From: an uncultured Lachnospiraceae bacterium
Lineage (GTDB): Bacteria > Bacillota > Clostridia > Lachnospirales > Lachnospiraceae
Reading direction: 5' to 3'
Length of the DNA stretch: 64,000 nucleotides
Assembly (NCBI GenBank): GCA_910579225.1
Contig: CAJTTI010000004.1
Span: forward strand, 62,001-126,000
In this document: positions 25,726 to 34,684 of the stretch, one piece after another
How the letters are laid out: each line of letters begins with the position of its first letter
Position numbering within the stretch: the stretch's first letter is position 1
Notes under the pieces: model-generated
The model's database searches: none
What the model saw: the letters and a program-made list of their open reading frames with translations, nothing else
What the model was told of the DNA's origin: nothing
Program-made: the position numbers and the translations under genes

Positions 25726-26661
25726 CTACCTGACCAGCTCCTCCGCCAGCTCCACGATATGCTCTGCCGTGATGCCGTTCATCTCCAGCAGTCTCTTATA
25801 GGGCGCCGACTGTCCGAACTGATCCTGAATACCGACTCTTCTCACTACGGCCTTGCCGGTCTCTGCCACCACGTCACTGACTGCGCTGCCCAGGCCGTTC
25901 AGGATGTTGTGATCTTCCACGGTGATGATCTTTCCGATCTCATTTATACATGCCATGACTGCCTCTTTATCCAGCGGCTTAATCGTATGCATATCCAGCA
26001 CTCTCGCCTGGATGCCTTTTTCCTCCAGCATCTTCGCCGCCTTCAGCGCGATGCAGACCGTATCTCCGTTGGCGATCACTGCCACGTCCTTCCCTTCCCG
26101 AAGGAGATTTGCCTTTCCGATCTCGAACTCTGTGTTCTCATCATAGATAACCGGAACTGCATCTCTCGTAAACCGGAGATAGCAGGGACCATACATCTCG
26201 GCTGCCTTTGCCACCAGCTTCTTTGCGGAGTAATAATCCGCCGGCATGATGACTGTCATATTCGGAAGGGTACGCAGCACGCCCAGGTCCTCGATACACT
26301 GATGGCTGGCGCCGTCGTTGGCCGGCGTCACACCGCCGTGGGAGCAGGCGATCTTCACGTTCAGGTTGGGATAGCAGATCTCCTGGCGGATCATCTCACA
26401 CATCCGAAGGGAACCAAACACCGCGTAGGTAACTACGAAGGGAGTCTTTCCGCAGGTTGCCATACCTGCTGCCACACCTGCCGCATTCTGTTCTGCGATG
26501 CCCACATTGAAATACTGCTCCGGAAGCTCTGCGCGGAACTGACCGGTCTTGCAGGATTTTCCGATATCCACGTCCACCACATAGATCTTATTGTCTCTTT
26601 TTCCAAGCTCTACGATCTCTTCGCCAAATCCGTCTCTGGTTGCTTTTTTTACTTCGCTCAT
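25726..26661 (-). CDS. Transketolase C-terminal subunit
   Basis: A 311-residue protein holding the pyrimidine-binding and C-terminal halves of a transketolase. Visible features are VVDVDIGKSCKTGQF, YFNVGIAEQNAAGVAAGMA (the family Glu), CSHGGVTPANDGASHQCIED, then PADYYSAKKL and ITVEDHNILNGLGSAV. It needs the separately encoded N-terminal half at 26869-27711 to bind thiamine diphosphate. Split transketolases often serve dedicated catabolic clusters rather than the main pentose phosphate pathway. Confidence 0.93.
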   Translation of the reverse strand: MSEVKKATRDGFGEEIVELGKRDNKIYVVDVDIGKSCKTGQFRAELPEQYFNVGIAEQNAAGVAAGMATCGKTPFVVTYAVFGSLRMCEMIRQEICYPNLNVKIACSHGGVTPANDGASHQCIEDLGVLRTLPNMTVIMPADYYSAKKLVAKAAEMYGPCYLRFTRDAVPVIYDENTEFEIGKANLLREGKDVAVIANGDTVCIALKAAKMLEEKGIQARVLDMHTIKPLDKEAVMACINEIGKIITVEDHNILNGLGSAVSDVVAETGKAVVRRVGIQDQFGQSAPYKRLLEMNGITAEHIVELAEELVR

Positions 26662-26868
26662 TTTATATTCTCCTGTTTTCCATGATTTTATTGTTTGTTG
26701 TCATGTTCCTGTTTTTCAAACCATATCCTCTCTTCCACGTCCCGAAATCATTCCGGAGCCACTTCTATAAAGGAGTTTTTCCCACGCAGCGCCCAATCCG
26801 GACTGGGCCCTGATCTAAAAAGAAATTCGTTTCATGACCGGATGTTCTGATCAGGCTGTATGCAGCTC

Positions 26869-27711
26869 TTACGCCAGCGCCGCCAGCTGTTCATCCAGCT
26901 CCTTCATCGCCTGTGCGTACTGCTCGTCGTTGGGTGCCACTCCATGCCAGCCGCACTGATTTTCCATAAAGGACACGCCCTTTCCTTTCACGGTATGTGC
27001 AAAGATACATTTGGGTTTTCCGTTTCTGGATACCCTTGCCTTATCCAGCACCGCCAGAATCTCTTCCATATTGTGTCCGTCCACGTCGAAGGTCTCGAAT
27101 CCGAACGCTTCGAATTTCTTTCCAAGGTTGATGTTGGGCATGACCTCGTCCGTCGTTCCGTCCAGCTGCAGATTGTTGTTGTCCACAAATACGACCAGAT
27201 TATCCAGTTGATACTTGTTTGCCGTCTGAGCCGCTTCCCAGATTTCGCCCTCCTGGCATTCGCCGTCTCCCAGCACCACAAACACCCGATAGTCCTTCCT
27301 GTCGGCCTTTGCCGCAATGCCCATGCCGACACCGCAGGCAAAACCCTGTCCCAGAGAACCGGTGGAAATGTCGATTCCCGGACATTTCTTCATATCCGGA
27401 TGTCCCTGAAGGATGGAGCCCTCCTGACGAAGCGTATCCAGCACTGCTTCATCAAAAAAGCCTCTGGTGGCCAGCGCCGCATACTGGATCGGGCATACAT
27501 GGCCTTTGGAGAGGACAAAACGGTCCCGGTCTTCCCATTTGGGGTTCTTCGGATCCAGGTTCATCTCCCGGAAATAAAGAGCCGTCACAAAGTCTGCCGC
27601 TGACAAAGATCCACCTGGATGCCCGGACTGGGCCTTATGAATCATGCTGATAACTTTTTTCTTCAGTTCGATACACTGTTTCTGTAAATCTTTTACACTT
27701 GCTTCTTTCAT
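26869..27711 (-). CDS. Transketolase N-terminal subunit
   Basis: A 280-residue protein with the thiamine diphosphate-binding half of transketolase: SGHPGGSLSAADFVTALYF, KGHVCPIQYAALATRGFF, ISTGSLGQGFACGVGMGIAA and the Mg/ThDP motif GDGECQEGEIWEAA continuing to VVFVDNNNLQ. It lies 207 bases before the C-terminal subunit gene on the same strand. Together they transfer two-carbon ketol units. Its neighbours are the TRAP genes upstream and the dehydrogenase downstream. Confidence 0.94.
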   Translation of the reverse strand: MKEASVKDLQKQCIELKKKVISMIHKAQSGHPGGSLSAADFVTALYFREMNLDPKNPKWEDRDRFVLSKGHVCPIQYAALATRGFFDEAVLDTLRQEGSILQGHPDMKKCPGIDISTGSLGQGFACGVGMGIAAKADRKDYRVFVVLGDGECQEGEIWEAAQTANKYQLDNLVVFVDNNNLQLDGTTDEVMPNINLGKKFEAFGFETFDVDGHNMEEILAVLDKARVSRNGKPKCIFAHTVKGKGVSFMENQCGWHGVAPNDEQYAQAMKELDEQLAALA

Positions 27712-27946
27712 TATGATTTCACCTCTTATTGAAAATTTTGCATCCGTTTTTTCGTATCCTCAAAATGATCCGAATACCTTGTAGGCAGATGCTCTTTTTA
27801 GTTTCTTTTTTATTTCCGTTTTGCGTCTGAACAATCCCTTCCATGCCCGCCGCTGCCCAAAGATCACAGGCCGTGATCAAATGCAAGCACTTCCGTACAG
27901 AGTCTGCAGCGCTGTTTTTTGCAGGGAAGAGATTCTGCTCTGTCTT

Positions 27947-29230
27947 TTATACAAAGGCCAGGGATACCGCCGGCACATAAGTAACGATTAACAGTATGGC
28001 AATGGAAGCGATTAAAAGCGGCACCACTGCTTTGGAGATTTCTTTCAGGTTCACATCCGCCACACCACAGGCCACATACAGGTTGACGCCCACCGGCGGA
28101 GTGAAAAGTCCGATGGCCAGATTCACGATCATGACCACGCCCAGATGCACCAGATCGATGCCCAGGGCATTTGCCACCGGCACGAACAGCGGAGTGAAGA
28201 TGTACAGCGCCGACGTGGAATCCAGGAAGCAGCCCGCGATCAGAAGGATAATGTTGACAATGATGAAGAAAATGATCGTGCTTCCTCCCGTCACCTGCTG
28301 CAGTGCCGTGCTGATCGCCACATCCAGTCTTGCCCGGGTCAGTACATAGGCGAACAGGCTGGCCGCCGCCGTGATAAACATAACGGTCGCCGTGGTGGAC
28401 ACCGAATCCAGAAGGAGGGTATAAAGCTCCTGTACCCGGATCTGCTTATAGATGAAGATCCCTACGAACAGTCCGTAGATGACGGACACAGCCGCCGCCT
28501 CTGTTGGGGTAAAGATCCCTCCGTAGATGCCTCCCAGGATGATGACCGGCATCAGAAGTCCCCAGAAAGCATCCTTGAATGCATCCCAGCGTTCCTTTCC
28601 GGATGCTTTGGGCAACGTCTCCAGCTTACTTTTGCTTCCCACCAGAAGCGCCGTAACCATCAGCCCCAGGCCCATCAGAAGTCCCGGAAGGACTCCGGCC
28701 AGGAACAGGGTTCCGATGGAGGCGTCCGCAATGGACCCGTACACCACAAAGGTGATGGAGGGCGGGATGACCACTCCGATGGCTCCCGAAGCGCCCATGA
28801 GCGCCGCTGCAAAAGCCGGCTTGTATCCTGCCTTGATCATGGCCGGGATCATGATGAGTCCCAGCGCCGCCACCGTCGCCGGACCGGAGCCGGAGATGGC
28901 GGCAAAGAAGCAGGAGACAATGACGCACACAATGGCAAGACCGCCCTTTAAATGTCCCACACAGACCTCCGCCAGCCGGATCAGCTTTCCGGAGATGCCT
29001 GCCTTTTCCATGATGTTCCCGGCGAGGATGAAAAACGGAATCGCCAGGAGTACGAATTTACTTGTGGAAGAGGACACCAGCCTTGGCAGACTGCTCATGA
29101 TGGTATCCAGCGGCCTTCCTGCTCCCTGGACGATCATGGCCAGCACACTGGACGCCCCCAGACAGACTGCAATCGGCGCCCCAATCAGCAGCAGAACCGC
29201 AAATACAAGAAACAATACAGCTGCAACCAT
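27947..29230 (-). CDS. dctM: TRAP transporter large permease (DctM), second system
   Basis: A 427-residue, twelve-span permease (GSGPATVAALGLIMIPAMIK; GASGAIGVVIPPSITFVVYG; GLFTPPVGVNLYVACGVADV). It overlaps the dctQ stop by one base. It forms the ion-coupled channel of a second TRAP transporter whose substrate is presumably consumed by the downstream transketolase and dehydrogenase. Confidence 0.95.
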   Translation of the reverse strand: MVAAVLFLVFAVLLLIGAPIAVCLGASSVLAMIVQGAGRPLDTIMSSLPRLVSSSTSKFVLLAIPFFILAGNIMEKAGISGKLIRLAEVCVGHLKGGLAIVCVIVSCFFAAISGSGPATVAALGLIMIPAMIKAGYKPAFAAALMGASGAIGVVIPPSITFVVYGSIADASIGTLFLAGVLPGLLMGLGLMVTALLVGSKSKLETLPKASGKERWDAFKDAFWGLLMPVIILGGIYGGIFTPTEAAAVSVIYGLFVGIFIYKQIRVQELYTLLLDSVSTTATVMFITAAASLFAYVLTRARLDVAISTALQQVTGGSTIIFFIIVNIILLIAGCFLDSTSALYIFTPLFVPVANALGIDLVHLGVVMIVNLAIGLFTPPVGVNLYVACGVADVNLKEISKAVVPLLIASIAILLIVTYVPAVSLAFV

Positions 29231-29709
29231 CAGTTTTCTCCCCCTTTCTCACCGGTTCCCCGGATCTCTTCTGCCAGTACCTGCACGAACCGGACCGTGG
29301 CGAACAGCGCCCCGATAGGTACGAAGGAACCGAAGATCCATTCCGGCCACTGCATGTTGGCAGTCACCTGATGAAGCTGCCTCTGGCTTAAGACCATCTG
29401 AATGCCGTAGTAAAAAATCGCTCCGGTAAATGCCACGGCAAACACATAGCCAATGATATGTAAGATCCTGCGAACTCCGGGATTTACCACGTCCGTCAGG
29501 ATGGTCAGACCCAGATGCGCTCTTCTTCTGGCTGCGATGGCGGTGCCCAGCAGACTCAAAAGTACGAACAGGTACGTTGTAATCTCTTCCGAAAAGGAGA
29601 AGGAAGCGCTGAACACATATCTGGCTACCACATTGGCAAATGCCAGAATTGTCATGACCGACAGGCAGACAGCCGCCACAATCTCCTCTATTCTGTCTAA
29701 TATCCGCAT
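29230..29709 (-). CDS. dctQ: TRAP transporter small permease (DctQ), second system
   Basis: A 159-residue four-span protein (VCLSVMTILAFANVVARYVF; ITTYLFVLLSLLGTAIAARR; HIIGYVFAVAFTGAIFYYG). RRRAHLG is a typical DctQ loop. It lies between dctP and dctM, 25 bases after dctP. Confidence 0.93.
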   Translation of the reverse strand: MRILDRIEEIVAAVCLSVMTILAFANVVARYVFSASFSFSEEITTYLFVLLSLLGTAIAARRRAHLGLTILTDVVNPGVRRILHIIGYVFAVAFTGAIFYYGIQMVLSQRQLHQVTANMQWPEWIFGSFVPIGALFATVRFVQVLAEEIRGTGEKGGEN

Positions 29710-29734
29710 GTATTACCCCTTTCTGCATGCTCTG

Positions 29735-30763
29735 CTAGTCGATCTGGAAAGCCGTGCACGCCTCTTCTCCGTATTTTGTCATAAATTTTTCCCGGACCGG
29801 CTGTACGGCTTCCTTGAATACTTCCAGTTCTTCCGGCGTCAGTTCTGTCACAGTCATACCGCCGTCCCGGAATTTCTGTACGATCTCGGCCTCCTCCTGC
29901 TCCACCTGATCTCTTCCCCAGTCGCAGGCTTCTTTTGCCTTTTCTCTCAGAAGTTCCTGGGTTTTTGGTTCCAGGCTGTTCCAGATCTCGGTGTTTGCCA
30001 CAAACAGGTCGTTTTCATAGGTGTAGTTCCACAGCGTCATATAGTCCTGTACTTCATACATCTTGGCCGAGTCGGTGATGCTCACGCCGTTCTCCTGTCC
30101 GTCGATGGCCCCCTGCTGGATAGCGGTGAACACCTCGCTCCAGCTCATGGAGATGGGGTCTGCTTTCAGCGCCCGGAAAAAATCCATATAGACCTCGCTG
30201 CCCGGCACCCGGATTTTAAGCCCCTGCACATCCTCGGGTGTCCGCACTTCCTGTCTGCTGTTGCTGATCTGACGGAATCCGTTGTGGAAAGATCCCAGAT
30301 ATGTGATTCCTTTCTCTGCCAGAACCTTCGCATAGTAGTCGCCCCCGGTCTCATCGATGACGGTTCTGGCCTCCGTGTAATTGTCAAAGCTCCACGGAAT
30401 CGTGGCGATGGACATCTGGCCGTCCAGCACCGACATGACGGAAGTGGCATACGCAGCCAGGTCCACGCCTCCCACTGCGATCATCTCGATTCCCTTGGTA
30501 GAATTCCCCCCTGCGAGCTGATCATTTGGAAATACCGCAACGGTAACTCTGCCGCCGGACTCTTCTGCCACCAGATCTGCGAATTTCTTCGCCACCATGG
30601 TGTCGATCTGGATATCCGTTCCGTTGACCGCCATCACAAGCTCAATTTCCTGATACGTGTCACCGGTTCCCGCAGACGCCTGTTCCGTTCCGGAACCGCA
30701 TCCCGCCAACATCCCCGATGCCAGTACCGCTGCAAGGATCAGCCCTGTCATTCTCTGCTTCAT
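29735..30763 (-). CDS. dctP: TRAP transporter substrate-binding lipoprotein (DctP), second system
   Basis: A 342-residue binding protein starting at ATG 30763 behind SD GAAGGAG. The lipobox is LAGC with Cys22. Family segments are LKIRVPGSEVYMDFFRALKA (the carboxylate-binding Arg) and EVFTAIQQGAIDGQENGV. It is the first gene of a transcript that probably includes dctQ, dctM and the transketolase genes. A GGATGT/ACATCC inverted repeat lies 46 bases upstream of the start. Confidence 0.94.
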   Translation of the reverse strand: MKQRMTGLILAAVLASGMLAGCGSGTEQASAGTGDTYQEIELVMAVNGTDIQIDTMVAKKFADLVAEESGGRVTVAVFPNDQLAGGNSTKGIEMIAVGGVDLAAYATSVMSVLDGQMSIATIPWSFDNYTEARTVIDETGGDYYAKVLAEKGITYLGSFHNGFRQISNSRQEVRTPEDVQGLKIRVPGSEVYMDFFRALKADPISMSWSEVFTAIQQGAIDGQENGVSITDSAKMYEVQDYMTLWNYTYENDLFVANTEIWNSLEPKTQELLREKAKEACDWGRDQVEQEEAEIVQKFRDGGMTVTELTPEELEVFKEAVQPVREKFMTKYGEEACTAFQID

Positions 30764-31093
30764 ATAAGCATTTCTCCTTCCTTTTTTCTCCATCCCTCAT
30801 CCTTTGTAGGATGTTATATGTACATCCAATACAAACAGAAATGTGTGCTTAAAAAGGAAATCCCAAATTGTATATGTCCCAACAGCTTCCTCATTGTAAT
30901 TGTATTTTTGATCAAGATACACTATAATTGGAAAAGCCAGTTCATTGTAATAACAACAAAACACTCTGCAGTGAGATTATGAATATTAAGAAAAAACATC
31001 ATGGCGCACAAAGTAATCAGAAGCAGATGCAATTCTTCCTACAAAGGATGCCGCCCGAATGTCAGTCAGTGAAAAATGAGAGGAGCAGTATTA
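30764..31093. other. Intergenic region between divergent dctP and PH-like genes
   Basis: No gene is convincing here. GGATGT (30809-30814) and ACATCC (30822-30827) form an inverted repeat upstream of dctP. It includes TAGGATGTTATA (30807-30818), a 12-mer found again at 25609-25620 upstream of the short-chain dehydrogenase. A TATAAT (30932-30937) on the plus strand may serve the small gene at 31094, without an obvious -35. Confidence 0.5.
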
Positions 31094-31471
31094 ATGAAAG
31101 AAAGCAAGACAAAAAAACAGCAACGTAAACTTTTAGAATTGGGTGTAATGGAAAAAGAAGATACCCTTATTGATTTTTTCCAGGCAAGTTATGTGGAACG
31201 CCTGATCGGAAATTTTGGTTCCTGGAAACAAGGCTGGGCTTATTTTACTGAAAAACGTCTAATCCTATTTACCGGACTTCTGGAAGATAATCTAATCATT
31301 CCTTATAACCGGATCCTCAGACTCAAGAGATGCACCCAAAGTATGCTGCCCATAGGTATCGAAATCACCTATGAGCATCCAGAGACCGGTAAGACAGTCA
31401 GCGATAAGATCTCTATGATGAAAAGGGATAAGTGGCTGAAATTTCTCTCAGAAAAATCTGGAATAGAATAA
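31094..31471 (+). CDS. Small PH/GRAM-like domain protein
   Basis: A 125-residue cytoplasmic protein. The start is ATG 31094 with SD AGAGGAG; an upstream in-frame ATG at 31076 overlaps that SD. The centre (GWAYFTEKRLILFTGLLEDN, LIIPYNRILRLKR, GIEITYEHPETGKTV) follows the pattern of bacterial PH/GRAM-like domains, including the LTxxRLIF-type strand. Function is unknown. It stands alone, with an AAAAAGG/CCTTTTT hairpin just after the stop acting as terminator. Confidence 0.75.
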   Translation: MKESKTKKQQRKLLELGVMEKEDTLIDFFQASYVERLIGNFGSWKQGWAYFTEKRLILFTGLLEDNLIIPYNRILRLKRCTQSMLPIGIEITYEHPETGKTVSDKISMMKRDKWLKFLSEKSGIE

Positions 31472-31500
31472 AAAAGGCATAGCTTTTTACCTTTTTATGT
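31472..31500 (+). terminator. Terminator after the PH-like gene
   Basis: AAAAAGG and CCTTTTT form a 7-bp stem immediately after the stop codon, ending in a T run. Confidence 0.5.
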
Positions 31501-31565
31501 AACTTTGTTAGTCAAATCACTTAAAAATCACCATCGGAGCAACCTCCAAACGTCCGTTTTCAGAC

Positions 31566-31605
31566 ACAAAAAAAGACCGGAAACCCTCTAAAATAAGGTT
31601 TCCGG
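31566..31605 (-). terminator. Terminator of tRNA-Pro
   Basis: On the minus strand CCGGAAACC (31597-31605) pairs with GGTTTCCGG (31577-31585) and is followed by TCTTTTTTT. It lies 17 bases beyond the tRNA 3' end. Confidence 0.85.
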
Positions 31606-31621
31606 CGCCCCTGCCAAGGAG

Positions 31622-31695
31622 TCGATGCGACAGGATTTGAACCTGCGACCTCTGCGTCCCGAACGCAGCGCTCTACCAAGCTGAGCCACGCATCG
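31622..31695 (-). tRNA. tRNA-Pro (anticodon CGG)
   Basis: The minus strand folds into a complete 74-base cloverleaf: acceptor stem CGATGCG/CGCATCG, anticodon stem CTGCG/CGCAG with loop TTCGGGA (anticodon CGG, codon CCG), and T loop GGTTCAAATCC. The discriminator is A and CCA is not encoded. It has its own promoter and terminator. Confidence 0.95.
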
Positions 31696-31730
31696 TCATA
31701 AGATTATAATTCTCAACTGCGAACTCGTTT

Positions 31731-31759
31731 ATTATACGATATTTTTATATTTTTGTAAA
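31731..31759 (-). promoter_or_regulatory. tRNA-Pro promoter
   Basis: On the minus strand TTTACA (31754-31759), exactly 17 bases and TATAAT (31731-31736) lie about 35 bases upstream of the tRNA. Confidence 0.8.
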
Positions 31760-31824
31760 CAGTTTTTTTATGTTTTCTTATTTTCGACATTTTAACGAAA
31801 TCCATGTAGGGATTTCTCAAAAAC

Positions 31825-31861
31825 CCAGACAATCTGCACATTACACAGGCAGATTGTCTGG
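31825..31861. terminator. Strong terminator of the ula-type operon
   Basis: CCAGACAATCTGC (31825-31837) and GCAGATTGTCTGG (31849-31861) form a perfect 13-bp stem; on the minus strand it continues GTTTTTG. It follows the propeller-like gene. Confidence 0.85.
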
Positions 31862-31901
31862 AATATGTTTTTCTGTGATGATATCTGACGCCGTCGAACC
31901 T

Positions 31902-32951
31902 TTACTCTGTAATGATATACATTGCCACTTCATCTGTCTCCCGATTGGCAGCAATCAGCACATCTTTTTCGTTGTATACATAATGGTATACATTAGCCGG
32001 ACCACAGTCTTTATCAATTAGTTCACTGACATAGCTTTCTGCAGATGCATCATAACGAAACACCATCAGATTTCTCTTTCCTTTCCGGTGTCCGACTACA
32101 AAAGACGGAATACCGCACAAATCCCCCCCATAAATGGCATGAGTGAATTCCGCATCTTCAGGAAACACATATACTTTTTCATATGCGCCTTTCTGCTTCC
32201 TGTAAATGCTTACTTTTTCACCATGAAACGGCGCCAGTGTACAGAGTTCTTTCTCGCCGTCTCCGTCCAGGTCAACAAGGACCGCGTCGCTGACCGGCTC
32301 CTCCAGAAGCGTCTCTATCATCCACTCGCTTCCACCGTTCGCAGGAGGTATAAACCGGAATACACCTTCATTGCAAGATATAATAGAAGCAGAGATACCA
32401 TCTTCCGTCACCCGATAATAACCATGATTTTTCAGCATGTTTTCTCTCAGGACAGTCAACTTAAGCTGATGTTCTTCGTCAAAACCCGAGAGATCTTCAG
32501 GAAGCTCAGCCGCATACACTTTCCCTGGCATACTCCAGTCCTCTTTGAACTCATGCCCGGACTTCAGTGTACAAGCAATCAGATATACATGTCCGTCTCT
32601 CTCCAGCAGATCAAAGCGGTGCACGTGAGGAAGATCCACCAGCGTACGTACTTCCCAGTCCCCTCTTTCCCTCGGAGTTACAATAACAATTTTTGCCTCT
32701 TTAGAATCATTTGGTGAATAAAATTTATAGGTGGACAAGTACTGCCCATCACTTCCCGGTACCTGCACCATACTCATGACCCCTCCGGGGCCGTCCCACA
32801 CTTTATCCACCTGATTGCCGTCCAGGTCAAAAAGATAACAGGGGTCCTGTTTTTCCGCAGCTACCAGAAAATGTGCTTTTCCCTGATATTGAAGCGGTGC
32901 AATCGAATAGCATTTGGTCAGCTTCGATATGACCTTTTTTTCTACTTTCAT
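31902..32951 (-). CDS. Uncharacterised beta-propeller-like protein of the ula-type cluster
   Basis: A 349-residue protein without signal peptide or membrane segment. It is built of short repeats in which a strand is followed by an acidic loop, such as CYLFDLDGNQVDKVWDGPGG, VLVDLDGDGEKELCTLAPF and MVFRYDASAESYVSELIDKD; DLDGDGEKEL resembles FG-GAP/calcium-loop motifs. The pattern suggests a beta propeller. It is the last gene of the operon with ulaG and ulaE, 21 bases after ulaE. I do not recognise a characterised relative. A sugar lactonase, mutarotase-like or binding role would fit context but is unproven. Confidence 0.65.
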   Translation of the reverse strand: MKVEKKVISKLTKCYSIAPLQYQGKAHFLVAAEKQDPCYLFDLDGNQVDKVWDGPGGVMSMVQVPGSDGQYLSTYKFYSPNDSKEAKIVIVTPRERGDWEVRTLVDLPHVHRFDLLERDGHVYLIACTLKSGHEFKEDWSMPGKVYAAELPEDLSGFDEEHQLKLTVLRENMLKNHGYYRVTEDGISASIISCNEGVFRFIPPANGGSEWMIETLLEEPVSDAVLVDLDGDGEKELCTLAPFHGEKVSIYRKQKGAYEKVYVFPEDAEFTHAIYGGDLCGIPSFVVGHRKGKRNLMVFRYDASAESYVSELIDKDCGPANVYHYVYNEKDVLIAANRETDEVAMYIITE

Positions 32952-32972
32952 ATACTTCCCTCCAAAACTGTT

Positions 32973-33824
32973 TTACACGGTTCCTCTTTCTCTGTCCAGA
33001 AGAGTCCCCATCATCTCCCGTGCAGCATACAAATCTTTCTTCCAGTCCGGATTGCCGGTATACCAGAATTCTGTTACATATCTGCGAACTCCCAGTTCCC
33101 AGGAAGTATGCACAATCGCTTCGAAATTCACATGTCCGGTTCCATAAGGAATTTCCCGAAATTTTCCAGGAACAGTTTCCTTCAGGTGTATGGCCACCAG
33201 ATGCCCGGCGCCACTTTTCAGATCCTCCTGTACATTAGTTCCATAGCTTACCGCTGCATTGGTAATATTTCCGGAATCCGGATAGACATTCAGATAACAG
33301 GAGTCCGCCAGTTCCACATAATGCATGGCCTTTTTCACGGTATTCATGAATTCTGTCTCCATTGTCTCAAAACCCATGACCACCCCGGCTTTTGCTGCCA
33401 TCATAACTGCCTTTTTCAGATTCTCCTCAAATCTTCTCCTGGTTTCTTCTGTAGACTCTTCATAATACACATCATAGCCTGCAAGCTGTATGATGCGTAT
33501 CCCCAGATCTTCTGCAAGTCCGATGGCTTTTTCCATAATATCCATCCCACGCCTGCATAGTTCCGGATCACTGCTGCCAAGTGAATACTTCCGATGACCA
33601 CTCAGACACATGGTCCTGATGGGTATTCCCACCTCATCCATAAGACGGACCAGTTCCAGGCGTTCTGCCGCCGACATATAAAGCCGTTCAAGTTTTTCAT
33701 CTGTCTCGTCAATACTGATCTCAACAAAATCATAGCCTGCTTCCCTGGCCGCTGTCAGTTTCTCCTTCCAGGACAATTCTTTTGGCATGGCTTTCTCGTA
33801 TAATCCCAATGTGTATTCTTTCAT
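32973..33824 (-). CDS. ulaE: L-ribulose-5-phosphate 3-epimerase / hexulose-6-phosphate isomerase (UlaE type)
   Basis: A 283-residue TIM-barrel sugar phosphate epimerase of the UlaE/SgaU family: N-terminal YTLGLYEKAMPKELSWKEKL, AREAGYDFVEISIDETDEKL, MCLSGHRKYSLGS, IIQLAGYDVYYE, LNVYPDSGNITN and HLVAIHLKET with metal-binding Glu, Asp, His and Glu positions. In ascorbate catabolism UlaE converts L-xylulose 5-phosphate to L-ribulose 5-phosphate. The neighbouring ulaG-type gene supports that assignment, though ulaD and ulaF are not in the window. Confidence 0.9.
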   Translation of the reverse strand: MKEYTLGLYEKAMPKELSWKEKLTAAREAGYDFVEISIDETDEKLERLYMSAAERLELVRLMDEVGIPIRTMCLSGHRKYSLGSSDPELCRRGMDIMEKAIGLAEDLGIRIIQLAGYDVYYEESTEETRRRFEENLKKAVMMAAKAGVVMGFETMETEFMNTVKKAMHYVELADSCYLNVYPDSGNITNAAVSYGTNVQEDLKSGAGHLVAIHLKETVPGKFREIPYGTGHVNFEAIVHTSWELGVRRYVTEFWYTGNPDWKKDLYAAREMMGTLLDRERGTV

Positions 33825-33839
33825 TCCCTTACCGCCTTA

Positions 33840-34622
33840 TTACAATTTCACATCTTCTTTTCCCACCTGATGAACCTGGATTCCTTTTTCCCGAAAAACA
33901 TCCAGAATCTCTGCTGGAGCCTTTTCGTCAGTGATCAAATGTGTTATCCGTTCGATCTTACAGGTACGGAAACTGCTGTTATGCCCAATCTTCGTATGAT
34001 CTGCCAGAATATATGCCTCTTTCGTGGCTCTGGTCAGCATTAACTCATTCAAATAAACTTCATTGGCATTTTCTGTTGTTACCCCACATTCATTAGAGAT
34101 CCCGCTGCATCCTACAAATGCTTTTCTGGCATATACTTTCGACAAATTGCGCTCTGCAAATTCTCCTACCAGAGCTTCTTTCGGGTAACGCACCTCGCCA
34201 CCGGTCAGGAAGACATTAACGCCAACCGGATGCTCACAATCAATCGCACGTCCGTTATTCGTAATGACTGTGACATTCTTACAGGTGATATATTGTACCA
34301 TGCTAAGTGCATTCCTGCTGGTATTAATGAAAAGAGAGTCTCCATCTTCCACAAGCGTCGCAGCATACCGGGCAATCAGGTCCCGGTACATCTGTACTTC
34401 ATCCTCTTCTTCCGGTAAATGCTTCTGATTCTTGGGAGAGGCGCCTCCATAATACCTGGTAAGCAGATTCTGATCTTCCAGAAATTGAAGATCTCTGCGA
34501 ATCGTTATGGCAGATACATCAAACAATTCCGCCAGTTCTTCCACACGGATACCAGGAGTTGACACTATTTTATCCAATATCTCTTTTCTTCTGTTTTCAA
34601 CAAATACCCGCTCTCGCTTCAT
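33840..34622 (-). CDS. DeoR-family transcriptional regulator
   Basis: A 260-residue repressor. The start is ATG 34622 with SD AAGGAG; an earlier in-frame ATG at 34646 lacks one. Residues 1-60 are the DeoR helix-turn-helix (VENRRKEILDKIVSTPGIRV, then EELAELFDVSAITIRRDL); the rest is the sugar-phosphate sensing domain (VITNNGRAIDCE, NVFLTGGEVRYPKEALVG, AFVGCSGI, ILADHTKIGHNSS). It sits within the ulaG-ulaE transcript, as a local UlaR-like repressor would. Its ligand is likely a sugar phosphate such as L-ascorbate 6-phosphate, by analogy. Confidence 0.92.
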   Translation of the reverse strand: MKRERVFVENRRKEILDKIVSTPGIRVEELAELFDVSAITIRRDLQFLEDQNLLTRYYGGASPKNQKHLPEEEDEVQMYRDLIARYAATLVEDGDSLFINTSRNALSMVQYITCKNVTVITNNGRAIDCEHPVGVNVFLTGGEVRYPKEALVGEFAERNLSKVYARKAFVGCSGISNECGVTTENANEVYLNELMLTRATKEAYILADHTKIGHNSSFRTCKIERITHLITDEKAPAEILDVFREKGIQVHQVGKEDVKL

Positions 34623-34684
34623 AGAGCTCTCCTTTCCAATATTCACCTGTTATAAAAATGTCCGTTTCCCACTCCACACTTTCC

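Noticed and set aside
25630..26685. 351-codon plus-strand frame opposite the transketolase C subunit
   Set aside because: Antisense to a clear transketolase gene; its Cys/His-rich composition is a by-product of the opposite codons.
29453..30982. 509-codon plus-strand frame opposite dctP and dctQ
   Set aside because: No SD or domain; the minus-strand TRAP genes explain the DNA.
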